Shown here piece by piece: positions 37,823-47,152 of a DNA stretch of 64,000 bases (position 1 is its first letter; each line of letters opens with the position of its first letter). The notes under the pieces were generated by a model, which was not told where the DNA came from, ran no database searches, and saw only the letters and a list, made by a program, of their open reading frames with translations. The DNA comes from Acinetobacter sp. TR3. Lineage in GTDB: Bacteria > Pseudomonadota > Gammaproteobacteria > Pseudomonadales > Moraxellaceae. Both the position numbers and the translations under genes were made by a program. The stretch spans positions 992,001-1,056,000 of the forward strand of contig NZ_CP114264.1 in NCBI RefSeq assembly GCF_027105055.1, in the 5' to 3' direction.

Positions 37823-38728
37823 TTATTCCAAATGTGCAGTGATTTTTTGCAGAATTTGAAAGATCACATCAAATTCACTTTGTAGAGGAGTGCTTTTACG
37901 AGTGACTAAAGCCAATGTGCGACTCGGGGCATCTTCAATTGATTTTACTGCAATCTCTTCATTGAAATGAATCATGCTGTTTTTCAAGGCAATTTCAGGT
38001 AGCAGTGTAAAGCCAAGATCTGACGACACCATTTCCACTAAAGTTGGAAGTGAGCTTGCCTTCAAACGATGATCATTTTTGCGCTCACCCACAGGGCAGG
38101 CACTTAAGGTGTGATCTCGTAAACAATGACCTTCTTCGAGTAGCATCAGACGAGATAAATCTAAGTCATCCAACGAGTTTGCATTTGCGGTATTGCTGTC
38201 ATTTTTATTGTAGACAACGAATAAGTTTTCTTTTGTGACTTCAGCAACTTTTAACCCACGCGTATCGAAAGGGAGCGCAAGCACAATCATATCTAAATTG
38301 CCATGTTCTAGCTTTTCTACGATTTTCTCACTTTGAGCTTCATGTAAATGAAGCTGAATCTTCGGCAGTTGTCGATGCACTTCATCAAGTAGTTGAGTCA
38401 AAATAAATGGTGCAATCGTAGGAATAATACCGAGATGTAAATCACCTGTTAATGGTTCACTCATTTCTCTGCTTAGGCGCATTAAATCTTGTGCATCGGC
38501 AAGTAATACTCGTGCACGTGCAACGACTTGTTCACCTAAAGGGGTTAAACGAACGTTTTGACGATCACGCTCAACTAGGACGCCACCTAAGAGGCGCTCT
38601 AGTTCCATGATACCACCCGACAAAGTAGACTGAGTGACAAATGAACGGCGCGCAGCTTCAGTAAAATGTAAAGTTTCTGACAACGTAACTAAATACGATA
38701 GCTGTCTTAATGAGGGTAATGCAGCCAT
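37823..38728 (-). CDS. oxyR: Peroxide-sensing LysR-type regulator OxyR
   Basis: Activates peroxide-defence genes when two cysteines form a disulphide. The 301-residue protein has an N-terminal winged helix (LRQLSYLVTLSETLHFTEAARRSFVTQSTLSGGIMELE) and an effector domain with the OxyR-specific cysteine pair in MLLEEGHCLRDHTLSACPVG, near residues 200 and 209. LTPLGEQVVARARVLLADA forms the linker helix. It lies last in the rubA-rubB-estB-oxyR order reported in Acinetobacter sp. ADP1, six bases after estB, supporting one transcript. Confidence 0.92.
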   Translation of the reverse strand: MAALPSLRQLSYLVTLSETLHFTEAARRSFVTQSTLSGGIMELERLLGGVLVERDRQNVRLTPLGEQVVARARVLLADAQDLMRLSREMSEPLTGDLHLGIIPTIAPFILTQLLDEVHRQLPKIQLHLHEAQSEKIVEKLEHGNLDMIVLALPFDTRGLKVAEVTKENLFVVYNKNDSNTANANSLDDLDLSRLMLLEEGHCLRDHTLSACPVGERKNDHRLKASSLPTLVEMVSSDLGFTLLPEIALKNSMIHFNEEIAVKSIEDAPSRTLALVTRKSTPLQSEFDVIFQILQKITAHLE

Positions 38729-38734
38729 AGAGTC

Positions 38735-39688
38735 CTAGTGTGATGATCTAAAGTGATGAGCAAACAAACCGCTAAGTTGTGGAATGAAGTGAGCAGGAAT
38801 ATCATGCCCCATTCCTTGAATTAATTCAAATTTAGCACCAGAAATCGCCTTTGCAACAGCTTTCCCGTGACTTGGTGGTAATAAACGATCTTTTGAACCA
38901 TGTACAACCAAAGTCGGTTGAGTAATATTTTTGTTCAATGGTAACAAAGAACCTGTACATAATATTGCTAAAAACTGTTGAAGTACACCCGCTGGGTAAA
39001 AACTACGGCGATATAGTTTACGAATGGTTTGAATTGCTTCAACTTGATTCACATAACCTGGTGATCCAATAATATGAAATACTTTCAAACTATGATTCAC
39101 AATCGCATCTTCGTCATGTGCCTCAGGTTTACCTAATAAACTGAAAAGTTGTTTTGGAAACGGTGGTGGTAGGAAGGGTTGATTATTACTGGTAAATAAT
39201 AATCCTACTTTCTCAACTTTTTCTGGATATTTCGCTGCCACGATTTGAGAGATCATGCCACCCATTGAAGCGCCTATGAGATATGTTTTTTCAAGCCCCA
39301 ATTGGTCGATTAACATCGAAACATCATCAGCCATATCATATAGAGTATAGGGTGCACCTTCGTTACCAAGCCCGACGATGAAGCGACTCATGAGTTTCAT
39401 AGTATTGAGGCGTTTTCGTTTTTCACGAATTTTTGAAGATAAACCAATATCTCGATTATCGAAACGGATAACACGAAAGCCTTGATCAATCAATGATTTA
39501 CAAAAGAAATCAGGCCAAAACAGCATTTGAGCACCTAAACCCATAATCAATAGAATTGTTGGGTGTTCTGGATTGCCGCCCATTTCAACATGCAGTTCAA
39601 TACCATTGCCTAAAGTGACTTTGGTTTCTTGCATAAATGGAGCATAAGGTGACACATTAAATTGTAAAGCACTGTTCATGGCATTCAT
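38735..39688 (-). CDS. estB: Alpha/beta-hydrolase esterase
   Basis: A 317-residue hydrolase of the alpha/beta fold, corresponding by position and gene order to estB of ADP1. The nucleophile elbow is GASMGGMIS near residue 142, the catalytic acid lies in VHGSKDRLLPP, and the histidine in QGMGHDIP. No signal peptide, so it is cytoplasmic. The presence of an esterase in this alkane-oxidation cluster fits a role in fatty-ester turnover, but the substrate is not known. It is six bases from oxyR. A 12-base inverted repeat lies between rubB and its start. Confidence 0.88.
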   Translation of the reverse strand: MNAMNSALQFNVSPYAPFMQETKVTLGNGIELHVEMGGNPEHPTILLIMGLGAQMLFWPDFFCKSLIDQGFRVIRFDNRDIGLSSKIREKRKRLNTMKLMSRFIVGLGNEGAPYTLYDMADDVSMLIDQLGLEKTYLIGASMGGMISQIVAAKYPEKVEKVGLLFTSNNQPFLPPPFPKQLFSLLGKPEAHDEDAIVNHSLKVFHIIGSPGYVNQVEAIQTIRKLYRRSFYPAGVLQQFLAILCTGSLLPLNKNITQPTLVVHGSKDRLLPPSHGKAVAKAISGAKFELIQGMGHDIPAHFIPQLSGLFAHHFRSSH

Positions 39689-39711
39689 TCCGAATTGAAT
39701 TCTTTTTATAG

Positions 39712-39754
39712 AATTAGAGTCTGCTAGAAATTCCTTTCTCTACAGACTCTAATT
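39712..39754. repeat. Perfect inverted repeat between rubB and estB
   Basis: AATTAGAGTCTG (39712-39723) and CAGACTCTAATT (39743-39754) are exact reverse complements, 19 bases apart. On the minus strand the stem-loop lies after the rubB stop and before estB with no poly-T tail, so it more likely protects the upstream mRNA than ends transcription. Confidence 0.75.
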
Positions 39755-39760
39755 TAAACC

Positions 39761-40942
39761 TTAAACTTGTGCTGGAATCAAGTCTGGAACAAGTTTGGTT
39801 AAAGTTAAACGTTGTTTGCTTGCGGTTGCACCTAAAAGCACAAAACCTCTTAATGTGCCTTCATCATCTGCTGCTCTAGCAAGCATACCATCTTCAAACT
39901 CTTCAGTTTCCCAACTCACATCCACACCAATTGGTGCTGGTAATACAGTTAATGGTGCAGCGGGTGTTTTTACCGCAACTGGCATTGCAGGGTAGTGTAC
40001 AGCAGTACTTTGCCCGCTCAGTGTTTTTGCTAATGCACGTGCTTGCTGCATGATTGGCATAACATATGGCAGTAATGTTCCATTCACTTCTGCACAGTCT
40101 CCAACAGCGTAAATATCTGCTTGATTAGTCTCAAGTAAGGTATTGGTAATAATACCGCGACTTGTTTGGATGTCTGCAGCTTTTGCTAAAGATATATTTG
40201 GCTGTAAACCAATCGCTGAAAGAACGATATCTGCGATTAAAGTCTGACCTGTTGCCAAAGTCACTTCGTAATCTTCACCATCATTGATTTTTGTTACTTT
40301 TTCAACAGTGGTCGACAATGCGAATTTAATACCCGCTTGTTCTAAGTTTGTTTTAAATGCTTCAGCAACGTGATTTGGTAGCAAGCGACCAAGTGGTTGT
40401 GGTGCAAGATCAATCACAGTGACATCATAGTTGCTATGAAGTAAATCATTGGCAAATTCGCAGCCAATTAAACCCGCACCTAGAATCACAACACGTTTAT
40501 CTTTACGCTTTGCTAAATTTTCACGGAATGTACGATAGTCGATCAAGGAGTTCACGACATGAATATCATCACTACCATCACCAGCAATGGCTAAACGAAT
40601 TGGATTTGCACCCACTGCAAGGATCAGTTTTGAATAGGGTTGAGTGAAAATTTCACCATTTTTTTCTAAAGTGATTTCATGTTGTTCAGCATTAATTTCT
40701 TTCACCAAGGTTTCAGCTTCAATACGCATATTCAGTTGCGTTGCCATTTTAGCTGCATCACCTAGAGCAATTTGTTCAGGTGCTTTATTCCCTGCAAAGG
40801 CATTAGATAATGTTGGTTTTGCATAATTTACCGCATCATCTGCGCAGATCATAACGAGTTCTTGTTCTGGGCTTAGTTTGCGAAACTCACGTGCAACAGT
40901 ATAGCCTGCCATGCCCGATCCGATGATGACGATAGGATGCAT
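39761..40942 (-). CDS. rubB: Rubredoxin-NAD(+) reductase
   Basis: FAD enzyme that passes electrons from NADH to rubredoxin for alkane hydroxylase. The 393-residue length matches the Acinetobacter enzyme. ATG 40942 (MHPIVIIGSGMAG) is chosen, with GGAG just upstream; an in-frame start at 40975 adds residues that belong to the untranslated leader. The FAD motif GSGMAGYTVAREFRK is at the N-terminus, the NAD motif VVILGAGLIGCEFA near residue 150, and the second FAD motif DIYAVGDCAEV near residue 280. It follows rubA across an intrinsic terminator. Confidence 0.93.
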   Translation of the reverse strand: MHPIVIIGSGMAGYTVAREFRKLSPEQELVMICADDAVNYAKPTLSNAFAGNKAPEQIALGDAAKMATQLNMRIEAETLVKEINAEQHEITLEKNGEIFTQPYSKLILAVGANPIRLAIAGDGSDDIHVVNSLIDYRTFRENLAKRKDKRVVILGAGLIGCEFANDLLHSNYDVTVIDLAPQPLGRLLPNHVAEAFKTNLEQAGIKFALSTTVEKVTKINDGEDYEVTLATGQTLIADIVLSAIGLQPNISLAKAADIQTSRGIITNTLLETNQADIYAVGDCAEVNGTLLPYVMPIMQQARALAKTLSGQSTAVHYPAMPVAVKTPAAPLTVLPAPIGVDVSWETEEFEDGMLARAADDEGTLRGFVLLGATASKQRLTLTKLVPDLIPAQV

Positions 40943-40987
40943 TATATTCTCCAGTATTTCTTTCAATAAAAACAAACGATAGGAAAA

Positions 40988-41017
40988 AAAAGACCATGAT
41001 CATGATCACGGTCTTTT
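40988..41017 (-). terminator. Intrinsic terminator between rubA and rubB
   Basis: On the minus strand AAAAGACC, a loop containing the ATGATCAT palindrome, then GGTCTTTT running into eight T. It is a complete Rho-independent terminator inside the cluster and should lower rubB relative to rubA. Confidence 0.85.
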
Positions 41018-41025
41018 AGATCTAT

Positions 41026-41190
41026 TTAGATTTCAATCATTTCAAAATCAGCTTTTGAAACGCCGCAATCTGGGCAAGTCCAATCATCAGGGATATCTTC
41101 CCATTTGGTACCTGCTGCAATGCCGTCTTGTGGCCAACCATCTGCTTCGTCGTAAATCCACCCACAAACGATACATTGATATTTTTTCAT
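41026..41190 (-). CDS. rubA: Rubredoxin
   Basis: A 54-residue iron-only electron carrier. ATG 41190 follows GGAGAG and gives the standard length; the frame is open ten codons further up, which is not coding. The four iron-binding cysteines are in [19 protein letters not shown] (CxxCG) and [14 protein letters not shown] (CPxCG). Rubredoxin carries electrons from RubB to the alkane hydroxylase AlkM. It is the first gene of the rubA-rubB-estB-oxyR cluster. Confidence 0.96.
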   Translation of the reverse strand: MKKYQCIVCGWIYDEADGWPQDGIAAGTKWEDIPDDWTCPDCGVSKADFEMIEI

Positions 41191-41220
41191 GTGACTCTCC
41201 AAACTGATAGGTATGCTCAA

Positions 41221-41523
41221 ATTGCCTTTCAGTAAAACTATTCCATAATGTCGCTACGATCGCTGCAATACAACAAACTTTTGTTGATCAGGAGTTAGAT
41301 TTTTACGCAGAACGCCATTTAAGTAAAGCAAATGCAAGAGTTTAATCATTTATGTAGAAAGTGGAATGGCAATTTGTTCTGAAAGTCTTGTTATTTGAGC
41401 AATTACTCTAATTTTTGTAGATATGTATATGCTTATAGCATTTTAAAAACAGTAAAAGTATAAATACAGAGTGGGTGAAAAATAACCATTTAAAATTAAA
41501 AGATCAAAAATAACACCAAAATT
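41221..41523. other. Non-coding gap between rubA and the SRPBCC gene
   Basis: About 300 AT-rich bases holding the divergent promoters of rubA and the next gene. I see no repeat or strong promoter match. Confidence 0.5.
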
Positions 41524-41538
41524 ATGGAGAAAACAAAA

Positions 41539-41976
41539 ATGCAGACCTTATCTTATGAAATTGAAATTCATGCTTCTAAACAAAAAGTTTGGGAGATTTT
41601 ATGGCAAAAAGAAACTTATCAAGCGTGGACGCAATTTTTTTCTTGCAACTCGACCATGCAATCAGAATGGAAAGTAGGCGGTAAAACCTATTTCTATGAT
41701 GATAAGGGAAATGGCATGATTTCAACAATCGAACGTTTAGATGAACCTAATGTGATTATTTTTAAACATATCGGGATGATTCAAGATGGAGAGGAAGATA
41801 CTGAAAGTGAAGATGTAAAATCTTGGGCAGGTGCATTAGAAAAGTACATGTTATTTGATTTGGATGACGTTACTCAACTCTATGTAGAAGTGGATATTCA
41901 ACCCGAATATATTGAAATGATGAATCAAGGATTTGAAAAAGGGTTAGCTTTGGTTAAACAACTCGCCGAGCAATAA
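41539..41976 (+). CDS. SRPBCC (AHSA1-like) domain protein
   Basis: A 145-residue START/Bet v1-like lipid-pocket fold. The N-terminal strand YEIEIHASKQKVWEILW, then QAWTQFF, WKVGGKTYFYDDKGNGMISTIERLDEPNVIIFKHIGM and the C-terminal helix fit the SRPBCC/AHSA1 layout. These domains bind hydrophobic small molecules or act as co-chaperones. Start is set at ATG 41539, with GGAGA nine bases upstream. ATG 41524 is possible. Function is unknown. Confidence 0.8.
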   Translation: MQTLSYEIEIHASKQKVWEILWQKETYQAWTQFFSCNSTMQSEWKVGGKTYFYDDKGNGMISTIERLDEPNVIIFKHIGMIQDGEEDTESEDVKSWAGALEKYMLFDLDDVTQLYVEVDIQPEYIEMMNQGFEKGLALVKQLAEQ

Positions 41977-42137
41977 AATCACTTTTGCCGTACATTTATT
42001 GCAAGATCGGCGTACTATTTTTGCTTGGAAATGGATAAATCTTTGCTTTTTTCGCCTTTGTGGTACTGAAATGATGCGAAAATGGGCTGTGATCTGCTAT
42101 CCTATGCCACTTCAATTTTACTTAGATCGAGGCAGAG

Positions 42138-43664
42138 ATGACGCAGCAAAACGCTCAATCGACTTCTGAACAAACACTTTCCGAAAACGATTTAATCGCA
42201 CAGCGTCATGCCAAATTAAAGCAAATCCAAGAGACTGCCAAACAAACAGGTAAGAGTCCTTGGCCGAATACGTTTAAACGTGAGCACTATACGGGTGACT
42301 TACAAGAACAATTTAAAGATCAAGATAAAGCACAAATCGAAGGTGCTGAAAAAGTTTATGTAAAAGTCGCGGGTCGTGTCATGTTGAACCGTGGGTCATT
42401 TATTGTGATCCAAGATATGACAGGTCGTATCCAACTGTATGTGGATCGTAAAGGTTTAGCAGCAGACGTTTTAGAAACGATTAAAAGCTTAGACCTTGGC
42501 GATATTATTGCTGCTGAAGGTTATATCGGACGTTCTGGCAAAGGTGACCTATATGTACACCTTGAAGGTTTTGAATTATTAACCAAATCACTTCGTCCGC
42601 TTCCAGATAAATTCCACGGTTTAACGGATACTGAAGCGAAATATCGCAAGCGTTATTTAGATTTGATCGTCAACGAAGAAACACGTAAAACCTTTGAAAT
42701 TCGTGCCAAAGTGGTTGCAGGTATTCGTGCATTCTTGACCAATGAACGTTTCATAGAAGTTGAAACGCCAATGATGCATATCATTCCGGGTGGTGCATCG
42801 GCTAGACCATTTGTAACGCATCATAATGCTTTAGATATGGAACTCTATTTGCGTATCGCGCCAGAGCTCTATTTAAAGCGCCTTGTAGTAGGTGGTTTTG
42901 AGCGTGTGTTTGAAATTAACCGTAATTTCCGTAATGAAGGGGTGTCAACACGTCATAACCCTGAATTTACTATGATCGAGTTTTATCAAGCTTATGCTGA
43001 TTATAAAGACTTGATGGCATTGACTGAAAACATGCTCGAGAAATTGGCGATCGACATTTTAGGTTCTACCGATTTGCCCTATGGTGATGAAGTGTATAGC
43101 TTCAAAGGGCCATTCAAGAAAATTTCAATGTTTGATGCTATTCTTGAACATAATCCTGACTTCACACCTGAAAATGTGAATGATCGTGAGTTCTTAGCTA
43201 AATTTACTCAAGAAGTGTTGAAAGAAAAAGTGAAGCCAGGTTTCGGTTTAGGTAAGTTGCAGACGATTGTCTTCGAAGAAACTGTAGAAACGAAACTACG
43301 TCAGCCGACATTCATTACAGAATACCCTGCTGAAACTTCACCACTTGCGCGCCGTAATGATGATAATCCTCATATTACAGATCGTTTTGAGTTCTTTATT
43401 GGCGGTCGTGAATTAGCCAATGGTTTCTCTGAGTTAAATGACCCGATTGATCAAGCGGAACGTTTCCAAGCACAGGTTGAGGAAAAAGACGCAGGTGATG
43501 ATGAAGCGATGCATTATGATGCAGACTTTATTGAAGCATTAGAATATGGTTTACCGCCTACAGCAGGTCAAGGGATTGGTATTGATCGTTTAGTCATGCT
43601 ATTTGCCAACGCACCAAGTATTCGTGATGTATTATTGTTCCCACACATGCGTCGTAAAGATTAA
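42138..43664 (+). CDS. lysS: Lysyl-tRNA synthetase, class II
   Basis: Charges tRNA-Lys. The 508-residue protein has an N-terminal OB-fold anticodon-binding domain ([21 protein letters not shown], residues about 70-170) and the class II catalytic core with motif 1 ([21 protein letters not shown]), motif 2 ([30 protein letters not shown]) and motif 3 ([18 protein letters not shown]). Its own terminator follows. Confidence 0.97.
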   Translation: MTQQNAQSTSEQTLSENDLIAQRHAKLKQIQETAKQTGKSPWPNTFKREHYTGDLQEQFKDQDKAQIEGAEKVYVKVAGRVMLNRGSFIVIQDMTGRIQLYVDRKGLAADVLETIKSLDLGDIIAAEGYIGRSGKGDLYVHLEGFELLTKSLRPLPDKFHGLTDTEAKYRKRYLDLIVNEETRKTFEIRAKVVAGIRAFLTNERFIEVETPMMHIIPGGASARPFVTHHNALDMELYLRIAPELYLKRLVVGGFERVFEINRNFRNEGVSTRHNPEFTMIEFYQAYADYKDLMALTENMLEKLAIDILGSTDLPYGDEVYSFKGPFKKISMFDAILEHNPDFTPENVNDREFLAKFTQEVLKEKVKPGFGLGKLQTIVFEETVETKLRQPTFITEYPAETSPLARRNDDNPHITDRFEFFIGGRELANGFSELNDPIDQAERFQAQVEEKDAGDDEAMHYDADFIEALEYGLPPTAGQGIGIDRLVMLFANAPSIRDVLLFPHMRRKD

Positions 43665-43677
43665 TTTTAAGTTAAAT

Positions 43678-43712
43678 AAAAATAGCCACATCTGATTTGT
43701 GGCTATTTTTTT
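43678..43712. terminator. lysS/DUF2059 shared terminator
   Basis: AAAAATAGCCACA and TGTGGCTATTTTT arms around a seven-base loop between convergent genes. Confidence 0.9.
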
Positions 43713-43728
43713 ATCTGTAATTTATGGG

Positions 43729-44226
43729 TTATTTTGTTTGCAGTTCTTTTGCGAGTTTTTCAGCGGCTTGCATGATTTTAGGTGTTAACTCACCCATTTG
43801 TTGCTGACCAATTTTCAGACTTTTTTGCATTACAATAGGTAATTTATTAATTGTCGATTGACCAACAGGTGTTTTATAAAATTCAAGCATGCCGTTGATT
43901 TCTTCTTGGGTAAATTCTTCAACATAGAGTTGAATCATTTCAGGCTCTAATTTAGCCCAAGTAAAATCCTGTTTTACAATGTTTGCAATGTCTTGATTAA
44001 AATTATCAATGGCTTTCTTTTGTTTAGCATTGAGTTCTTGTCCTTGAGTGGCTTGTTCAATACTTGAAGCCATAATTTGGTGGACATATTGGCTTGATTG
44101 ATCGATTAACTGTTCAGATTTAGTGACTTTTAATAGCTCTTTTACTGACTCTTTTGATGCCTGTTGAGCAAAAGTAGGCATGGAAATCACTGTGCCGATT
44201 ATAAGGCTTAGAATAAACTTTCTCAT
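43729..44226 (-). CDS. DUF2059 exported protein
   Basis: A 165-residue protein with a signal peptide (MRKFILSLIIGTVISMPTFA, cleaved near residue 20) and a helical DUF2059 domain. The FTQEEINGMLEFYKTPVGQSTINKLPIVMQKS stretch near residue 107-138 is the family signature. DUF2059 proteins are periplasmic and of unknown role. It converges on lysS. No adjacent partner gene is evident. Confidence 0.85.
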   Translation of the reverse strand: MRKFILSLIIGTVISMPTFAQQASKESVKELLKVTKSEQLIDQSSQYVHQIMASSIEQATQGQELNAKQKKAIDNFNQDIANIVKQDFTWAKLEPEMIQLYVEEFTQEEINGMLEFYKTPVGQSTINKLPIVMQKSLKIGQQQMGELTPKIMQAAEKLAKELQTK

Positions 44227-44394
44227 TATCTAGTTTCAATGTTGCTATAGAAAGCCTAGATGGTACTCAGTCATCTCTTTTATTGTCAATTTCTTATTGG
44301 ATGTTAATAAGTGTAATTGTTTGGATTGATGATTGAAAAACGTGCATAAAAAAACGATGATGTGCTAATGAATAAATTTGAGAACAGTTAGGGT

Positions 44395-45840
44395 ATGTTT
44401 GTAAAAAAAACACTTTATATCGCATTATTTTCGGCTATTTCAGCTACTACTTTTGCACAAGGGCTTGTATTGAATGATGCAAACTTACGCACTGACTTAA
44501 ATTGGTTAAATCAGCAAGGTGTTATACAAATCAGCACTTCAACTTGGCCGTTGAGTAGTGACGAAATTCAACATGCTTTATCTCAAGCAAAGGTCAGTAA
44601 TAATACACAGCAAAAAGTGATCAATTCTGTACTAAATGCACTCCAGACTGATAATGAAACAGTAAAACTTGGTTTGCATGCAGACACAGATATTAAAACA
44701 ATTCCTCAAACATTTGCTGATAATCAAAAATCACAATATCAGGTATCGGTCGAATTTAATGCAGGCGCTGAGAATTGGGATGCCAAGCTACGGATCAATG
44801 CTGAGAAAGATCCTTTAATTGATAATGGTCATGATGCCAATGTTGAAGGCTCTTATATTGCAGGTAAATTGTGGAATCAATGGGTCGTTGCTGGTCAAAT
44901 CCCTACTTATTGGGGGCCTGGACATGATGGAAGTTTGATCCGTGGTGATGCTAGTCGTCCTGTTTATGGGGTGACTGTTCAAAGAGCAAATCAAAATGCA
45001 TTTGAATCAAAATGGTTATCATGGATTGGACCTTGGCAGTATCAAGCTTTTGCGGGTCAATTAGATGACTACAAAGCAGTCCCTGATGCGAAACTCATTG
45101 GTTTGCGTTTAACAGCTCATCCATTTCCAGCATTAGAAATCGGAGCTTCCCGTGCTATTCAATGGGGCGGTGATGGTCGATCTGAGAGTTTAAGCTCACT
45201 GTGGGATGCCTTTACAGGAACAAAAGATAATGGTGGGACGGGCAAAGCCGATCCATCTAATCAAATTGCAGGATTTGATGGTCGGCTATTTTTACAAACT
45301 TTATTGAACGTTCCAGTCAGTTTGTATGGTCAGTTTGTTGGTGAAGATGAAGCCGGTGGATTACCTGCAAAATATATGTACCTCGGTGGTGCAGATTTTT
45401 CTTCAATTTATAAAGATATGCCATATCAATTATATGCAGAATGGGCTGACACGCGTACCAATGGCGAGGTAAGACGTATTTCTTATGCCCATACTATTTA
45501 TAAAGACGGCTATTACCAGCACGGTTTCCCATTAGGACATGCAATTGGTGGTGATGGGCAGACATATTCTATTGGTGGCGATATTCGTTTTGATGTGATG
45601 AATCGTCTAAGTGGACGTGTACTTTATGCCAAAGTGAATGAATCTAACTTGTTAATTAATGAGGCCTTTCCAAAACAAGATACCTTAAAAGGTTTAGATT
45701 TAACATGGACACATTATTTAAAACCAACAATTCCGTTAAAAGTGAATGGTTGGGTGAGTGACTCGGATCTCAATGGTCGTGATGGTGGTCTTTCAGTCGG
45801 TGTAGAAATTCCATTAGAAAAGAATATGTTCCGTTTCTAA
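44395..45840 (+). CDS. Wzi-like capsule assembly outer-membrane protein
   Basis: A 481-residue exported protein with a signal peptide (ends TFA, residue 21) and a beta-barrel pattern ending in phenylalanine (MFRF). GQIPTYWGPGHDGSLIRGDASRPVYGVTVQR near residue 162 and GQFVGEDEAGGLPAKYMYLGG fit the capsule assembly Wzi family (PF14052). Wzi holds capsular polysaccharide on the cell surface. No capsule-locus genes are nearby, so it may act with a distant locus or another surface glycan. The gene is alone, with its own terminator. Confidence 0.87.
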   Translation: MFVKKTLYIALFSAISATTFAQGLVLNDANLRTDLNWLNQQGVIQISTSTWPLSSDEIQHALSQAKVSNNTQQKVINSVLNALQTDNETVKLGLHADTDIKTIPQTFADNQKSQYQVSVEFNAGAENWDAKLRINAEKDPLIDNGHDANVEGSYIAGKLWNQWVVAGQIPTYWGPGHDGSLIRGDASRPVYGVTVQRANQNAFESKWLSWIGPWQYQAFAGQLDDYKAVPDAKLIGLRLTAHPFPALEIGASRAIQWGGDGRSESLSSLWDAFTGTKDNGGTGKADPSNQIAGFDGRLFLQTLLNVPVSLYGQFVGEDEAGGLPAKYMYLGGADFSSIYKDMPYQLYAEWADTRTNGEVRRISYAHTIYKDGYYQHGFPLGHAIGGDGQTYSIGGDIRFDVMNRLSGRVLYAKVNESNLLINEAFPKQDTLKGLDLTWTHYLKPTIPLKVNGWVSDSDLNGRDGGLSVGVEIPLEKNMFRF

Positions 45841-45851
45841 CAAGTTTGAGT

Positions 45852-45882
45852 AAAAAAGAAGCCGACAATGGCTTCTTTTTTT
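45852..45882 (+). terminator. Terminator after the Wzi-like gene
   Basis: AAAAAAGAAGCC and GGCTTCTTTTTT arms around a six-base loop with a T-run. Confidence 0.9.
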
Positions 45883-46069
45883 GACCGTATTTTAGGTGTT
45901 TTAAAGTCGTGATCTTCTGTTTTGTTGCTATGCATATCACAATTTTGCATATTGATATGAAAAAACAAGCTAAAGAAGCCGTTCTAAATTATTATAATGG
46001 ATAAACTTTACTAGATTGCTCATTTGTCCACTAGTAAGAATATCGATATCACGAAAAATTGGAGTTGTT

Positions 46070-46168
46070 ATGATACTCGTTCCTCCACACGGTCTTCCAA
46101 GTGGTGGTTTAATACCACTTATAGATTTTATGGGTCACATTGATAAGTGGGGATATGTACATGACTGA
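46070..46168 (+). CDS. Possible 32-residue leader ORF of cysD
   Basis: ATG 46070 has GGAG five bases upstream and opens 32 codons beginning [13 protein letters not shown], with a Pro-Pro pair. The TGA (46166-46168) lies inside cysD, overlapping its ATG (46161) by eight bases in another frame, an arrangement suited to translational coupling. Inside the ORF, AAGTGGT (46099) pairs with ACCACTT (46114). It contains no cysteine codon. It may be a regulatory leader peptide or chance; only conservation could decide. Confidence 0.35.
   Translation: MILVPPHGLPSGGLIPLIDFMGHIDKWGYVHD
46099..46120 (+). promoter_or_regulatory. Hairpin in the cysD leader
   Basis: AAGTGGT and ACCACTT, seven perfect base pairs around an eight-base loop, ending 40 bases before cysD. 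Confidence 0.45.
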
Positions 46169-47069
46169 AAATAGATTAACGCACCTCAAGCAACTTGAGG
46201 CAGAAAGTATTCATATTATTCGTGAAGTTGCAGCTGAATTTGAAAATCCAGTGATGCTTTATTCAATTGGTAAAGATTCAGCAGTCATGTTACATCTTGC
46301 CTTGAAAGCATTTTATCCTGCTAAACTTCCTTTTCCACTCCTGCATGTAGATACAGGTTGGAAGTTTAAAGACATGATCACATTCCGTGACAACATGGCA
46401 AAAACTCATGGCTTTGATTTAATCGTACATCAAAATAAAGAAGGTCGCGATGCAGGGATTAACCCATTTGATCATGGTAGTTCAAAATATACCGATATCA
46501 TGAAAACTCAGGGTTTAAAACAAGCATTAGATAAATATCAGTTTGATGCTGCGTTTGGTGGTGCGCGCCGTGATGAGGAAAAATCCCGTGCGAAAGAACG
46601 TGTTTATTCATTCCGTGATACGAAGCATCGTTGGGATCCAAAAAACCAACGTCCAGAACTTTGGAATCTTTACAATGGTAAAGTGAACAAAGGTGAAAGC
46701 ATTCGTGTTTTCCCTCTATCTAACTGGACTGAGTTAGATATTTGGCAGTATATCTATTTAGAAAATATTCAACTTGTTCCTCTTTACTTTTCAGCTGTAC
46801 GCCCAGTTGTAGAGCGTAGCGGTACGTTAATCATGGTCGATGATGAGCGTATGCGTTTAAAGGAGGGTGAAGTTCCTCAAATGAAATCGGTACGTTTCCG
46901 TACACTTGGTTGTTACCCATTAACTGGTGCAGTTGAGTCTGAGGCGGATACATTGCCTGAAATTATCCAAGAAATGCTTTTGGCTACCAGTTCAGAGCGT
47001 CAAGGTCGTATGATTGACCATGATGAAGCTGGCTCAATGGAAAAGAAAAAGCAGGAAGGTTATTTCTAA
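46161..47069 (+). CDS. cysD: Sulfate adenylyltransferase subunit 2
   Basis: Catalytic subunit of ATP sulfurylase, making APS from ATP and sulfate for cysteine synthesis. ATG 46161 ([16 protein letters not shown]) has GGGGA seven bases upstream and gives 302 residues, the usual length; TTG 46140 and ATG 46155 are also in frame. The PP-loop ATP site is [18 protein letters not shown] near residues 35-50, with [45 protein letters not shown] and [15 protein letters not shown] following. It is followed by cysN. A 20-base hairpin sits between them. Confidence 0.97.
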   Translation: MTENRLTHLKQLEAESIHIIREVAAEFENPVMLYSIGKDSAVMLHLALKAFYPAKLPFPLLHVDTGWKFKDMITFRDNMAKTHGFDLIVHQNKEGRDAGINPFDHGSSKYTDIMKTQGLKQALDKYQFDAAFGGARRDEEKSRAKERVYSFRDTKHRWDPKNQRPELWNLYNGKVNKGESIRVFPLSNWTELDIWQYIYLENIQLVPLYFSAVRPVVERSGTLIMVDDERMRLKEGEVPQMKSVRFRTLGCYPLTGAVESEADTLPEIIQEMLLATSSERQGRMIDHDEAGSMEKKKQEGYF

Positions 47070-47083
47070 TTTTCTTAAGCAAG

Positions 47084-47103
47084 TCCCTCTTTTAAAAGAG
47101 GGA
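47084..47103 (+). repeat. Perfect palindrome between cysD and cysN
   Basis: TCCCTCTTTT followed at once by its reverse complement, placed in the 83-base gap between two genes whose products form one complex. No strong poly-T tail, so an mRNA-stabilising or partial-termination hairpin is likely. Confidence 0.7.
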
Positions 47104-47152
47104 TTTAGTGAAATTACAAAATTCGATTTCAAATTTTGTGGAGTTTTGAGCA

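Noticed and set aside
46070..46168. The cysD leader ORF as a remnant of a homo-oligomeric ATP sulfurylase (Sat)
   Set aside because: The PPHG start is faintly like Sat N-termini, but the resemblance is only a few residues and no further Sat sequence follows.
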